Origin: a virus
Reading direction: 5' to 3' (one strand)
DNA length: 47,928 nucleotides
Virus record (IMG/VR): IMGVR_UViG_3300025168_015140
Coordinates: 1 to 47,928 of that record
In this document: piece after piece, positions 7,254 to 14,521 of the stretch
Layout of the letters: the number at the start of each line of letters is the position of its first letter
Position numbering within the stretch: position 1 is the first letter of the stretch
Position numbers and translations under genes: made by a program
Notes under the pieces: generated by a model
The model's database searches: none
What the model was told of the DNA's origin: nothing
What the model saw: the letters and a program-made list of their open reading frames with translations, nothing else

Positions 7254-7458
7254 AATAAGCTACTTAGAGGGCTTTCGTTAGTGAATAAGCTAGAGTTGCT
7301 AGTTTTATTCATCAATATTGTTCTTTTTTTGCACATATGTGCTTGAGTTAGTGAAGTTTAGGTTTTGCCGGAGCTATATAATACAAGCCCGGCGCATTCC
7401 ATAAAGGGGAACTCACACCCGTGCCGGAATCATGTGAACTTAAACGGAGGAATAAATT
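7254..7458 (+). promoter_or_regulatory. Structured leader of virion gene
   Basis: About 200 gene-free bases. An imperfect inverted repeat (GAATAA ... TTATTC, about 7284-7312) is followed by a T-rich stretch. Near the gene a 7-bp stem pairs CCGGCGC (7389-7395) with GTGCCGG (7421-7427), with TTCC/GGAA pairing inside its loop. TATAAT at 7377-7382 could be a -10, but no good -35 is spaced correctly. A strong GGAGG (about 7446) precedes the start. Confidence 0.45.
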
Positions 7459-8088
7459 ATGGTAAAAGTAGTAATTGATCAAACAAAGGGCCTTGTGCAA
7501 AGCGCCGGCGATGGCGTGGTTGTTGAGGCTAATTCGCCATTGACAGTCGCTTCGACCCTTACAACCCAAGGTGGCTTGCAAGTCCAAGGACAAATGGGCA
7601 TTGCTTCCAGTTATTCAGCCGCTGCAACGACCACTGGTACCTTAGCCGGACAAGTAACAGCTAATCACATTATTTTCGCTAGTGGCTCTGCTGGCGCTGG
7701 CCCAAACCCCAAGGTGCATCAGCAGGCACCCAACGTTCTCGGAAACGATACAGCCGTTCTTACAGCCGCAGCTATCGCTCACGGTGTTGCGGTGATCACC
7801 CCCACTGCCGCTCGCTCGAAAGCAACAGCAACAGCTACAGCCCTAAACAACGGTCTTGCACTGAATGCAAATCTTGATGCTTTTGACTTCAATATTCTGA
7901 ATCTTGCGACTTCTGGAGAGAGGATGCTTACGATCACAGCCGGTACGGGCGTTACTTTGGTTGGACAGATGGTTGTGGCACCCAACGCCGCTGTCATAGT
8001 CTCTGGTAGCCGAGTCACAACGGGCGGATCAACCTTCAGGTATCAGCGCTCAGGCGCAACGACCGGAATTCTGTATCGCCTAAGCTAG
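7459..8088 (+). CDS. Putative virion (fibre or decoration) protein
   Basis: 209 residues rich in Ala, Thr, Gly and Val with few charges and repeated short beta strands (LTVASTLTTQGGLQVQGQMG, GTLAGQVTANHIIF, ITAGTGVTLVGQMVVAP). This composition is typical of phage fibre, decoration or tail-surface proteins. The strong ribosome binding site, structured leader and downstream terminator make it a stand-alone, probably highly expressed unit. No exact family is recognised. Confidence 0.55.
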   Translation: MVKVVIDQTKGLVQSAGDGVVVEANSPLTVASTLTTQGGLQVQGQMGIASSYSAAATTTGTLAGQVTANHIIFASGSAGAGPNPKVHQQAPNVLGNDTAVLTAAAIAHGVAVITPTAARSKATATATALNNGLALNANLDAFDFNILNLATSGERMLTITAGTGVTLVGQMVVAPNAAVIVSGSRVTTGGSTFRYQRSGATTGILYRLS

Positions 8089-8135
8089 GTTAAGCTAAAA
8101 TAATATTTAATTATATAAATTAGGTATGATAAACT

Positions 8136-8161
8136 AGCACTCCGCAAGGGGTGCTTTTTTA
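8136..8161 (+). terminator. Rho-independent terminator
   Basis: Stem AGCACTCC / GGGGTGCT with GCAA loop, followed by six or more T. It closes the virion-protein gene. Confidence 0.9.
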
Positions 8162-8229
8162 TTGTGCGAAATATTAACGAAGGAAATATGGGCAAAAAGC
8201 ATATATATTTAAAGGATTGAGGTTTGTTT

Positions 8230-8721
8230 ATGGAAGACATAATAACCGCACTGTATGGGACAACCCAGTTATTGATATTCTTCTTTTATATTCCACACCT
8301 TAGATCTGTGATTAAGTCTGAGACAGCAGATGCGATAAATGTGCCCGCTCAATTTAGCTTTTTTGCAATTGGTATCGTCACTGCTATTTATATGTGGGTG
8401 ATCAATGCTGATTTGATGGCTACTGTCATCATTTGCGCACACATTTTGATCGGTAATTTGGGTTTAGGACTGATAGCCTACTACAAGCAAAGGAAATGGC
8501 GTGAACGACGAAAAAAAGCCTCCGATCCGCAAGGACCGCCAACGGGCAAAAAAGAAAACTTACAAGCTTACGGAGCGGCACGTAAAGATGATCCGCTCGC
8601 AAAAAGGCAAGCAGTCAGTCAGGGAAATTGCAAAGTGGTTCGCAAGGGAGACCCATTATATTTACAAGGTGTCTCCTTCGATGGTGCATCACATCTTGAC
8701 CGGGAAGAGACACGCTCCTAA
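8230..8721 (+). CDS. PQ-loop (SemiSWEET-like) membrane protein with long overlapping tail
   Basis: The first about 95 residues have three membrane helices. They carry the PQ-loop pattern: QLLIFFFYIPHLRSVIKS, AINVPAQFSFFAIGIVTAIY and ICAHILIGNLGLGLIAYYKQ. GAGG lies seven bases before ATG 8230. SemiSWEET proteins dimerise into sugar or amino-acid transporters. The frame continues about 70 residues after the last helix with an unusual Arg/Lys/Gln-rich tail that overlaps the next gene by 221 bases. A normal family member would end near residue 95, so the tail may be an accident of a lost stop codon. Confidence 0.65.
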   Translation: MEDIITALYGTTQLLIFFFYIPHLRSVIKSETADAINVPAQFSFFAIGIVTAIYMWVINADLMATVIICAHILIGNLGLGLIAYYKQRKWRERRKKASDPQGPPTGKKENLQAYGAARKDDPLAKRQAVSQGNCKVVRKGDPLYLQGVSFDGASHLDREETRS

Positions 8722-8815
8722 AGAAGATCAGAAATCTATTTATGACCTCATTCAAGAGGAATTGTCAGAAGAAGAGCTAAGCAAAATAGATCCAAAAAAA
8801 GTTAATTACGACTAA
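8501..8815 (+). CDS. Helix-turn-helix DNA-binding protein
   Basis: 104 residues from GTG 8501, with AAAGGA six bases upstream. A basic N-terminus is followed by an HTH of the type YKLTERHVKMIRSQKGKQ-SVREIAKWFA ... VSPSMVHHILTGKRH, where the last helix would read DNA. Phage proteins with this LTE...I...GKRW layout are usually regulators. It overlaps the PQ-loop gene in another frame. Confidence 0.7.
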   Translation: MNDEKKPPIRKDRQRAKKKTYKLTERHVKMIRSQKGKQSVREIAKWFARETHYIYKVSPSMVHHILTGKRHAPKEDQKSIYDLIQEELSEEELSKIDPKKVNYD

Positions 8816-8823
8816 GAAAAAAC

Positions 8824-8851
8824 TTGACCCCCTGCGTATCCGTGGTAATAT
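8824..8851 (+). promoter_or_regulatory. Sigma70-type promoter, family copy 1
   Basis: TTGACC (8824-8829), 16-base spacer ending in ATCCGTGG, then TAATAT (8846-8851), with TG one base before the -10 (extended -10). It is followed by GGGAGAGAGATATG, the shared ribosome binding region of this promoter family. Confidence 0.85.
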
Positions 8852-8872
8852 GCATATGTAAGGGAGAGAGAT

Positions 8873-9775
8873 ATGGGTCGTTCCAATCAATGTCAGCAAT
8901 GTGGTCAATACGGACACAACCGTCGTGGTTGCCCACAAATCAAAGAAGCCCACGCTAGAGTCGAGAGGCTTGCTAAGAAGTATGGCGTTTACCGCTTGGA
9001 AGATGAGCTTACCTACGCTTCCACTCAGTGGATCAGCAGAATCAACGAGGCTTCCAAGATTCAAGACGCCGATGAGGATGAAATCTCTTGGCGTGACCGC
9101 TGGCTCTGGGAAGAGATTGAGACCCGTAAAATTGCTCAGGTCAGCAAGAATGCTCGTGGTCGCCAGTGTGGCTTCTGCGGTGAGCGTGGACACAACGCTC
9201 GGACCTGCCCAGCCAAGAAGCAACATCGCAAAGATTGTGATGCGATGCGAGGCTTGGCTCACCGAGTTCTGGCTGCCTGCCTCAAGAAGGCTGGCATCGT
9301 GCCCGGCGCTTTGATGCGCCAGCGACAGTGGAGTTGGAAAGCCAACGACTACGAACAAGGAATGTGCATGGTCATCGGCATTGACTGGGACCGAGTTGCG
9401 GAGCCCGGCTACGATACCCCACAAGGTCTGCCTCGCAACGCTGACCGCTGGTTCAAGGGTCCTATGATTCGGGTGCGGGCTCCTAACGGTGATGAAGGCT
9501 TGATGCGTCTCCCGCAAAACACCCAGCAGCAAAGCTGGTACGGCTACTACGAGAACGAGGATGAAAGCTGGGGACTAGTCAGCGGCGTTGTCGGTGGCAA
9601 CCTCAACAAGGACAAGGGCTGGATGGGCGACAATGTGACGCTCCTCAGTCCAGAGGCTGAGGGTATCTATATCTACGGACACCGGGCTGAAAAGGGTGAC
9701 CGCATTGCTGACGCAGAGCTTCAGCCTGAGATTGACGAGCTTGTCAATCAGGTCAGCCAATGGCGTGACTACTAG
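8873..9775 (+). CDS. Two-zinc-knuckle (CCHC) protein
   Basis: 300 residues. A CCHC knuckle at C7, C10, H15, C20 and a second at C99, C102, H107, C112 flank a helical region. Zinc knuckles of this spacing bind single-stranded RNA or DNA. The C-terminal 160 residues (WSWKANDYEQGMCMVIGIDWDRV ... VRAPNGDEGLMRLP ... DNVTLLSPEAEGIYIYG) are beta-rich and unrecognised. Expression is likely strong: it has its own promoter copy, a GGGAGAGAG ribosome binding site and C-ending codons. A role in RNA handling is inferred only. Confidence 0.75.
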   Translation: MGRSNQCQQCGQYGHNRRGCPQIKEAHARVERLAKKYGVYRLEDELTYASTQWISRINEASKIQDADEDEISWRDRWLWEEIETRKIAQVSKNARGRQCGFCGERGHNARTCPAKKQHRKDCDAMRGLAHRVLAACLKKAGIVPGALMRQRQWSWKANDYEQGMCMVIGIDWDRVAEPGYDTPQGLPRNADRWFKGPMIRVRAPNGDEGLMRLPQNTQQQSWYGYYENEDESWGLVSGVVGGNLNKDKGWMGDNVTLLSPEAEGIYIYGHRAEKGDRIADAELQPEIDELVNQVSQWRDY

Positions 9776-9786
9776 GGAGAGAGAGA

Positions 9787-10527
9787 ATGTTAGAAGAAGT
9801 GTCAGAACTAGAGAGTGTGAAGCCAGTAATGGAAGAGCTAAAAGATAAGTGGGTTGACTCACTTCGTTCCGGGAACACTGGTGTTGGGTTTACTTATGAA
9901 ACCCTTTTGGGAATCGAAGAAAACAACATCAGCGGTTCAGATATTGGCGGCTGTGTCGAGCTTAAGACCAAGCTCGTAAATAGTAGCTGCAAGATTACGG
10001 CTTTCTGCTTGAGTCCTATTTGGGAATACCCTTTGAGGGCTCGAACTGTTTTGGAAGAGTATGGCTATCAGTGTGACAAAGACCCTAACCGTACAAACCT
10101 CTATGTTCCTATGAAGCTTGGCAGGAACGAGAGTAAAACGGGACGCTGGGTTTTTGATGTCAGCATCGAAGATGTTGAAGAAGCACGGTCTCTTGCCATC
10201 AGGGATAAGCAAGGAAAACTGATTGCGTCCACGCCACTGAGTGTCATCCGTTATAAGTTCCGCCAGAAATATAACAATCTTTTGCTAGTCAGGGCCGAGA
10301 AGCGCACAAAAAACCGCAAAGTACAGTATAGGTATTCCGAGGCTAGCCTTTGTAGGGGTGTTTCGATAAGGAAAGTAGAGGAGCTACTCGTAGCTGGAAA
10401 GTTAGTCACTGAGTTTCGCATGAAGCTTGATCGGTCTACTGGTAAGTTCAAGGATCATGGCACTTGCTTTAGGGCTTCTGAATCAAGCACGTTAGATTTG
10501 TTTGACCAAGTAGAAAACATCTTCTAG
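9787..10527 (+). CDS. MvaI/BcnI-like restriction endonuclease
   Basis: 246 residues. The N-terminal block GNTGVGFTYETLLGIEENN followed by SGSDIGGCVELKTK fits the MvaI/BcnI family signature. D52, E58 and K60 would form the PD-(D/E)XK catalytic site. MvaI and BcnI cut CCWGG/CCSGG as monomers. No cognate cytosine methyltransferase is seen in the window, so this is a solitary nuclease, perhaps used for host DNA degradation or against competitors. GAGAGAGA precedes the ATG, 11 bases after the zinc-knuckle gene, so the two probably share a transcript. Confidence 0.8.
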   Translation: MLEEVSELESVKPVMEELKDKWVDSLRSGNTGVGFTYETLLGIEENNISGSDIGGCVELKTKLVNSSCKITAFCLSPIWEYPLRARTVLEEYGYQCDKDPNRTNLYVPMKLGRNESKTGRWVFDVSIEDVEEARSLAIRDKQGKLIASTPLSVIRYKFRQKYNNLLLVRAEKRTKNRKVQYRYSEASLCRGVSIRKVEELLVAGKLVTEFRMKLDRSTGKFKDHGTCFRASESSTLDLFDQVENIF

Positions 10528-10550
10528 AAAATAATATTACGATAATAAAC

Positions 10551-10578
10551 TTGACATATTACAGAAATCATATAGTAT
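10551..10578 (+). promoter_or_regulatory. Sigma70-type promoter for ParB-like gene
   Basis: AAACTTGACA with TTGACA at 10551-10556, a 16-base spacer and TAGTAT at 10573-10578. Same spacing as the family, but without the CCGTGG spacer end or the GGGAGAGAG leader. Confidence 0.7.
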
Positions 10579-10586
10579 AGCATATA

Positions 10587-10685
10587 CGATGAGGTGATAG
10601 TACTCTCCTCATCCCTTCTCGGGCAATGGTGCCCATTCGGGAAGGAACACAACCGTGGGTCGAGCCCACAAGATTGGAGATAGAA
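10587..10685 (+). promoter_or_regulatory. Three-hairpin 5' leader
   Basis: Three hairpins follow each other before the gene: GATGAGG/CCTCATC (about 10588-10612); CCTTC/GAAGG with inner GGGCA/TGCCC (about 10613-10645); and GTGGG/CCCAC (about 10655-10669). Then GGAG and the ATG. Such stacked hairpins may protect the mRNA or bind a regulator. Confidence 0.55.
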
Positions 10686-11762
10686 ATGAGTACAATGAAT
10701 TTTACGGTGATTAAGTCACCATTTAATCAGGCGAATCCAGCCCCGGAGGATCCCAAAGATTTTGCCACGGCAGTGCTGAAGCACCTGAACGGACGACACC
10801 CGGCTGATGTTCCTCTGTCCGACTTCCGAGATCCTTTTACGGTGGCGGCGCAGATTCGGAACGCCACCTATCACGATAAGCACGTCCGAGACTTGAAGTC
10901 CTCCATCAAAGAAGTGGGACTTGAGCAGGGAATTATTGCTGAGTTGGTAAAGGATGAGGTTGGTAATTTGCAGGCAGTCATTGTGGAGGGAAATCATCGC
11001 TTTAAGGCAGTGAGTGAACTTTTCGACGAAGGTTGCATTGAGCGTACTACTACTGGCCACCCCGAGATTAAGGCCTACACTCTTGAGGAAAACTTTTTCC
11101 CCTCTGCTGCACACCGGGAAGCATTTCAAGTTTATATGAATCGTCCGATTCTTAAGAAGTCTTGTTCTCCGGATGAAGTGATCGAGGCCACTGGCAGGCT
11201 GATTGATGATGGGATTTTTGGAGACACTGCGACTGCTCCTGAGGGCTCAATTGAAGACGCTGCAAAGACTTTTGTTAGGGAGCTTTACCCTACGATGTCT
11301 CGGAGGCAGGTGTCGGATGCTGTAGTCGCTCGTGCTAATAGAACTCGTAACAAGCGACGGCTGACCAACGGGTTTACTGCTAGTGACGCTCGTAATCACA
11401 AGGCTGCGAGCCGAGTAGTCTTTGATGGCAAGGATCGGAACGATTACATTATCAGTCCCATGGTCATCTCTAATGATCAGGCTGACTTCCGCAAGGCGCT
11501 TGGTGAAATCATCGAGAAGCGGGCGGCGCTAATCGCTAGCGGCGGTTCGGGAAATCTGGCTGTCAAGACCCGCTTGGTTGCAAAGACGAATAAGGCCACT
11601 GACTCAGATATTGACACGTTTCGTGCCAAGATCCGTGCTAAGACTGACTGTATGAATGCTTTTTCTCAAGCAGAGATGGGCTACGATATCATCGACGACA
11701 CTTTGTTTCTTCCAGAGAAGACGAATGAGTCGAAAGAATACCGCTTGAAGCGTTTCGTTTAA
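10686..11762 (+). CDS. ParB/Sulfiredoxin-like nuclease-domain protein
   Basis: 358 residues from ATG 10686, with GGAG six bases upstream; an earlier ATG at 10626 lies inside a leader hairpin and has no ribosome binding site. HVRDLKSSIKEVGLEQGII followed by AVIVEGNHRFKAVSEL is the ParB-like domain, with EGNHR as the phosphate-binding motif. Later, MSRRQVSDAVVARANRTRN looks like an HTH helix pair. Phage ParB-like proteins serve in partition, transcription control or as nucleases. No parA is present, so partition is doubtful. A strong promoter and terminator frame it as a single-gene unit. Confidence 0.7.
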   Translation: MSTMNFTVIKSPFNQANPAPEDPKDFATAVLKHLNGRHPADVPLSDFRDPFTVAAQIRNATYHDKHVRDLKSSIKEVGLEQGIIAELVKDEVGNLQAVIVEGNHRFKAVSELFDEGCIERTTTGHPEIKAYTLEENFFPSAAHREAFQVYMNRPILKKSCSPDEVIEATGRLIDDGIFGDTATAPEGSIEDAAKTFVRELYPTMSRRQVSDAVVARANRTRNKRRLTNGFTASDARNHKAASRVVFDGKDRNDYIISPMVISNDQADFRKALGEIIEKRAALIASGGSGNLAVKTRLVAKTNKATDSDIDTFRAKIRAKTDCMNAFSQAEMGYDIIDDTLFLPEKTNESKEYRLKRFV

Positions 11763-11772
11763 CCACGGTTGG

Positions 11773-11799
11773 AGCCGGGGGCGAAAGCCCCCGGCTTTG
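11773..11799 (+). terminator. Strong hairpin terminator
   Basis: Perfect 10-bp stem AGCCGGGGGC/GCCCCCGGCT with GAAA loop. The T-run is short (TTT then GA), so termination may be partial. Confidence 0.75.
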
Positions 11800-11816
11800 A
11801 CTTGGAGATATATGTA

Positions 11817-12089
11817 ATGAAAAAGATCATTCATGTCAACCAGCACGTCATCAAGCGCAATACAAAGCACGGAACTGACGAGCCAGTATTGACGGTAAAG
11901 ACATATAAAGAAAATAATTATGCCCACGAGGCTATAATCAAAACAAAAGATGGTGTAGAATTAGCGAAGGTGATATACAGTCCTCATAAGCCACTGAGTT
12001 GTGGAGCGAGGGTCTGGGTAGAACTAGACACAGATTCTACTGATGTAGAACTTATCATTAGAAAAGGGGAACAACATGTCGAGGTATAG
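11817..12089 (+). CDS. Conserved phage hypothetical (NQHVI...KPLSCGARVW type)
   Basis: 90 residues from ATG 11817, with GGAG nine bases upstream. The pattern HVNQHVIKRNTKHGTDEPVL ... VIYSPHKPLSCGARVWVE is one I recognise as recurring in small phage and bacterial proteins of unknown function. The fold looks all-beta. It begins a run of closely packed genes to 13.7 kb. Confidence 0.65.
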   Translation: MKKIIHVNQHVIKRNTKHGTDEPVLTVKTYKENNYAHEAIIKTKDGVELAKVIYSPHKPLSCGARVWVELDTDSTDVELIIRKGEQHVEV

Positions 12090-12240
12090 AGTACATCTTA
12101 ACAGTGAGGAGTGCGACCAACTGGAAGAACTTCAGTTGATGTTGAGGCAACAGTTTGGCATGAACACGCTTAGCGAGGACCAAGCTGCGGAATGGATTGT
12201 TAAAAAGTTTCTTAAAGAGGAGGACTGGAGCTATGACTAG
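12076..12240 (+). CDS. Small RHH-like protein
   Basis: 54 residues. A strand (RYRVHLNS) is followed by helices (EECDQLEELQLMLRQQFG and SEDQAAEWIVKKFLKEE), the same layout as the 58-residue protein at 4829, so a ribbon-helix-helix DNA-binding fold is possible. AAGGGG precedes the ATG. It overlaps both neighbours. Confidence 0.5.
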   Translation: MSRYRVHLNSEECDQLEELQLMLRQQFGMNTLSEDQAAEWIVKKFLKEEDWSYD

Positions 12241-12415
12241 CAATAATGTATTAAATAAATGGAACGAGATCAAATCACTAGTTGAGAACCTTGAGGAGGA
12301 TGTTCAAAAGAATGTGGCAGGCAACAAGGCTGCCGGCACTCGTGCTCGAAAAAGCTTACGAACTCTCAAGGGTACTGTTGCTGATCTTGTTAAGCTTACC
12401 CTTAGAAAGGAATAG
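12233..12415 (+). CDS. Histone H1-like (Hc1 family) protein
   Basis: 60 residues, with GAGGAGGA nine bases before the ATG. An acidic helix (KSLVENLEEDVQ) is followed by GNKAAGTRARKSLRTLKGTVADL, which matches the signature of the bacterial Hc1 histone-like family. Those proteins bind and condense DNA. Together with the GapR-like and RHH-like proteins it suggests that the phage organises its own or the host's nucleoid (inference). Confidence 0.75.
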   Translation: MTSNNVLNKWNEIKSLVENLEEDVQKNVAGNKAAGTRARKSLRTLKGTVADLVKLTLRKE

Positions 12416-12417
12416 AA

Positions 12418-12720
12418 ATGAAGCTTCGTTTACATTGGACTGAGAAATATGAAATGGTCAGAGAGTATCCGACCTTCGAATTGGATTCAGAGAAGATGCC
12501 AGAACTAGAACTAGAGATGACACAAGTCTTTAACGCTGGGAGTTATAACGCTCAGTCTGAAGCCTTAGCTGCACTGGAATATAAGATGCATCATACGAAA
12601 TTGCCGGAAAGAGGCGAAACAATCTTCGAGATGGTTGGGCCTCATAGCGCCTTTAACGAGTCGGTAGTTTATCCTATCAGCGACGAAGAAGGCTTTCTTA
12701 ATTTGACCGGGGAGAAGTAA
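12418..12720 (+). CDS. Hypothetical protein
   Basis: 100 residues, acidic, alpha/beta. The start (LRLHWTEKYEMVREYPTFELD) looks like a strand-turn-strand. No family is recognised. It sits two bases after the H1-like gene and two bases before the next gene. Confidence 0.6.
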   Translation: MKLRLHWTEKYEMVREYPTFELDSEKMPELELEMTQVFNAGSYNAQSEALAALEYKMHHTKLPERGETIFEMVGPHSAFNESVVYPISDEEGFLNLTGEK

Positions 12721-12722
12721 AA

Positions 12723-13229
12723 ATGGATGCTACACAGAGTCATATTAAGGTTCACGGCATCTCACCAGAAGTAGTAGGAGATTTTATCTTTGACTACGAC
12801 GCAGATTCTAGCGATGTGCTTACTGAGCTTGTCCCTGATCTAGATAACTGGGGCAATGCTGGATGGATGGAGGTAGAGGAGTTTGAATACGATGGACGTA
12901 GGCAGATTATGAACTTTACCTTGGAAACAAAATGGGTTGCTCCGACAGATTGGCTTCGGGCTGCTAGTCAGGCAACTCATTATTTCGAAAATAAGCTGAT
13001 CACAATGACGACCATCCGAAAGGACGAAACTCTTGTGACCGGTGTTGCAGTGATGGACGGAGAAATCCTTCAGGACAAGACCATTTTTGAGATGGAGTCT
13101 GAAGAAGTCGGTCGCTATTATGACACCGATGAAGATGAGTATGATTTAGATAAACTTGATAACCAAATTTGGGATTCAATTGGACAGTTCGTAAAAGTCT
13201 GCGAACAATTTTACCTTGAAGGGGAATAA
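12723..13229 (+). CDS. Hypothetical acidic protein, possibly Api92/YubB-like
   Basis: 168 residues, strongly acidic. The segment FTLETKWVAPTDWLRAASQA ... NKLITMTTIRKDETLVTGVAVMDGEI resembles the ferredoxin-like proteins of the Api92/YubB group, which read F-x-T-x-W-x-P-P ... and occur in phages and plasmids. Function of that group is unknown. The match is weak. Confidence 0.5.
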   Translation: MDATQSHIKVHGISPEVVGDFIFDYDADSSDVLTELVPDLDNWGNAGWMEVEEFEYDGRRQIMNFTLETKWVAPTDWLRAASQATHYFENKLITMTTIRKDETLVTGVAVMDGEILQDKTIFEMESEEVGRYYDTDEDEYDLDKLDNQIWDSIGQFVKVCEQFYLEGE

Positions 13230-13233
13230 AAAA

Positions 13234-13701
13234 ATGGCTGATACAGTGATGAATGGAAGTAAGGTCACCTTACACTATAAGGGAACTTTGCAAGATGGTG
13301 AAGAGTTTGATAGTTCTTATGGTCGTGATGCCCCTATGGAGGTTACGGTTGGAGACGGTGGACTCATCAAGGGATTTGATGATGCATTGTTAGAAATGGA
13401 AACTGGAGACACGAAGACATTTACATTGACGCCTGAAGATGCGTATGGAATGCCAAACCCAGATGCATTTACGATCCTTGAGAAGTCAATGTTCCCAGAT
13501 GACTTTGTGTTTAACGAGGGACTTGTAGTTCCTCTACAGGGCCCAGATGGTGGACCATTTCCGGCAGTTATTACTGAGGTTGGGGATGAGAATGTAACAG
13601 TTGATCTAAACCACCCAATGGCAGGCAAAGATCTTACTTTTGAGATTGAAGTATTGTCAGTAGATAACAGTGAAACTAACGATGAAACTACTTCTAGCTA
13701 G
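13234..13701 (+). CDS. FKBP-type peptidyl-prolyl isomerase, SlyD-like
   Basis: 155 residues from ATG 13234, with AAGGGGA about ten bases upstream. SKVTLHYKGTLQDGEEFDSS and GGLIKGFDDALLEMETGDTK are the FKBP core. LTPEDAYGMPNPDAF and the segment to DLNHPMAGKDLTFEIEVL give the insert-in-flap and closing strand of the SlyD/FkpB branch. These enzymes isomerise prolyl bonds and act as chaperones. The His/Cys-rich metal tail of SlyD is absent. A phage copy could fold virion proteins (inference). Confidence 0.88.
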   Translation: MADTVMNGSKVTLHYKGTLQDGEEFDSSYGRDAPMEVTVGDGGLIKGFDDALLEMETGDTKTFTLTPEDAYGMPNPDAFTILEKSMFPDDFVFNEGLVVPLQGPDGGPFPAVITEVGDENVTVDLNHPMAGKDLTFEIEVLSVDNSETNDETTSS

Positions 13702-13813
13702 AGTATTATTTTCTCTTGCTAAGGTATTTCAAGGCAGGGGGATGCTCATTGGACAATGGTTCCAAAACAAGGGCATCCTCCTGCTCGCCGGAGTGAAGGT
13801 TAAAGATGATTAG
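13682..13813 (+). CDS. Possible 43-residue basic hydrophobic peptide
   Basis: Starts inside the end of the isomerase gene and ends over the next start. MKLLLARVLFSLAKVFQGRG then a second hydrophobic run (GILLLAGVKV). It fills the only gap between its neighbours, but its ribosome binding site is weak, so translation is uncertain. Confidence 0.35.
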   Translation: MKLLLARVLFSLAKVFQGRGMLIGQWFQNKGILLLAGVKVKDD

Positions 13814-14087
13814 TTTACTTTTAGCGGGCTGGTTGGCGGCACCCAGTTACAACGTCAGAGCAGAGATGACCAAAGGTCAGGTCCGCCGAAGATCCCACCA
13901 AATCGTGCAACTTTTGCGGAGACAAGACCCGAAGGTGTTACGCTCCGTAATGTATTATATGGACTGGGTGCCGAAGATGAAATACACTCGGCAAAAGTGC
14001 AAAAAGAATACTATTAAAACAACCGAAGATCCCGTTATGGATATGCTACTTAACGAAGCTGGTATTAAACTAAGGAATAGAAGATGA
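13806..14087 (+). CDS. Small basic, possibly exported protein
   Basis: 93 residues. The N-terminus MISLLLAGWLAAPSYNVRAE resembles a short signal peptide (cleavage plausible after VRA). The rest is basic (KGQVRRRSHQIVQLLRRQ, KYTRQKCKKNT). Function is unknown. ATGA overlap with the following lipoprotein gene suggests that the two act together. Confidence 0.55.
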   Translation: MISLLLAGWLAAPSYNVRAEMTKGQVRRRSHQIVQLLRRQDPKVLRSVMYYMDWVPKMKYTRQKCKKNTIKTTEDPVMDMLLNEAGIKLRNRR

Positions 14088-14521
14088 AGAAGTTTACTCT
14101 AATTGATATTGTCACTATGGCGGGCATTGCATCATCTATTATATTAGTGTTGATGTTCGCATCTGGCTGCACTATGAAGTTCTATAAGAAGTCATCAGAG
14201 GATGTCAGGAAGTGTTGTGAACGTGTGAGTCTCCACCAAAAGGAGATGAATAAGTTCGCTCGATATTGTAAGGTTGCTCTGTTTCTTGCCAACAGTGAAA
14301 ACAAAAAAGAAGTTGGCAGCGGAGTGCGAAAGGGAGCACGGGATGCAGTTGATATCTGCAAATTTGTCTACGATGTGAAGACCGATAGTGACTTGTTGTC
14401 GGCTGGAGATCGTCAAGATTATTATAAAGTTCGTAGCTATATTTACAAGGACCCTCGCAACAATGGTGGATGGAATCCTCCTCAATGTGACCCTGCCGAG
14501 ATTCATTGTGAGGAGTTTTGA
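14084..14521 (+). CDS. Putative lipoprotein, Cys-rich
   Basis: 145 residues. A basic start and hydrophobic helix end in LMFASGC, an acceptable lipobox, giving a mature lipoprotein of about 117 residues. The mature part has several more Cys (RKCCERVS, RYCKVALF, DICKFVY, QCDPAEIHC), so disulfides in an oxidising compartment are likely. This suggests an envelope role such as superinfection exclusion or lysis, but no family is recognised. Confidence 0.6.
   Translation: MKKFTLIDIVTMAGIASSIILVLMFASGCTMKFYKKSSEDVRKCCERVSLHQKEMNKFARYCKVALFLANSENKKEVGSGVRKGARDAVDICKFVYDVKTDSDLLSAGDRQDYYKVRSYIYKDPRNNGGWNPPQCDPAEIHCEEF

Noticed and set aside
8188-8220. Ten-codon frame after AAGGAAAT
   Set aside because: Has a fair ribosome binding site but no further evidence; more likely a spacer before the PQ-loop gene.
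8777-9532. 251-residue open frame on the minus strand
   Set aside because: It is antisense to the zinc-knuckle gene, whose promoter, ribosome binding site and motifs are clear. Its sequence has no recognisable domain.
10626-10685. Twenty extra residues at the N-terminus of the ParB-like gene
   Set aside because: The upstream ATG lies in a leader hairpin with no ribosome binding site, while ATG 10686 has GGAG six bases before it.
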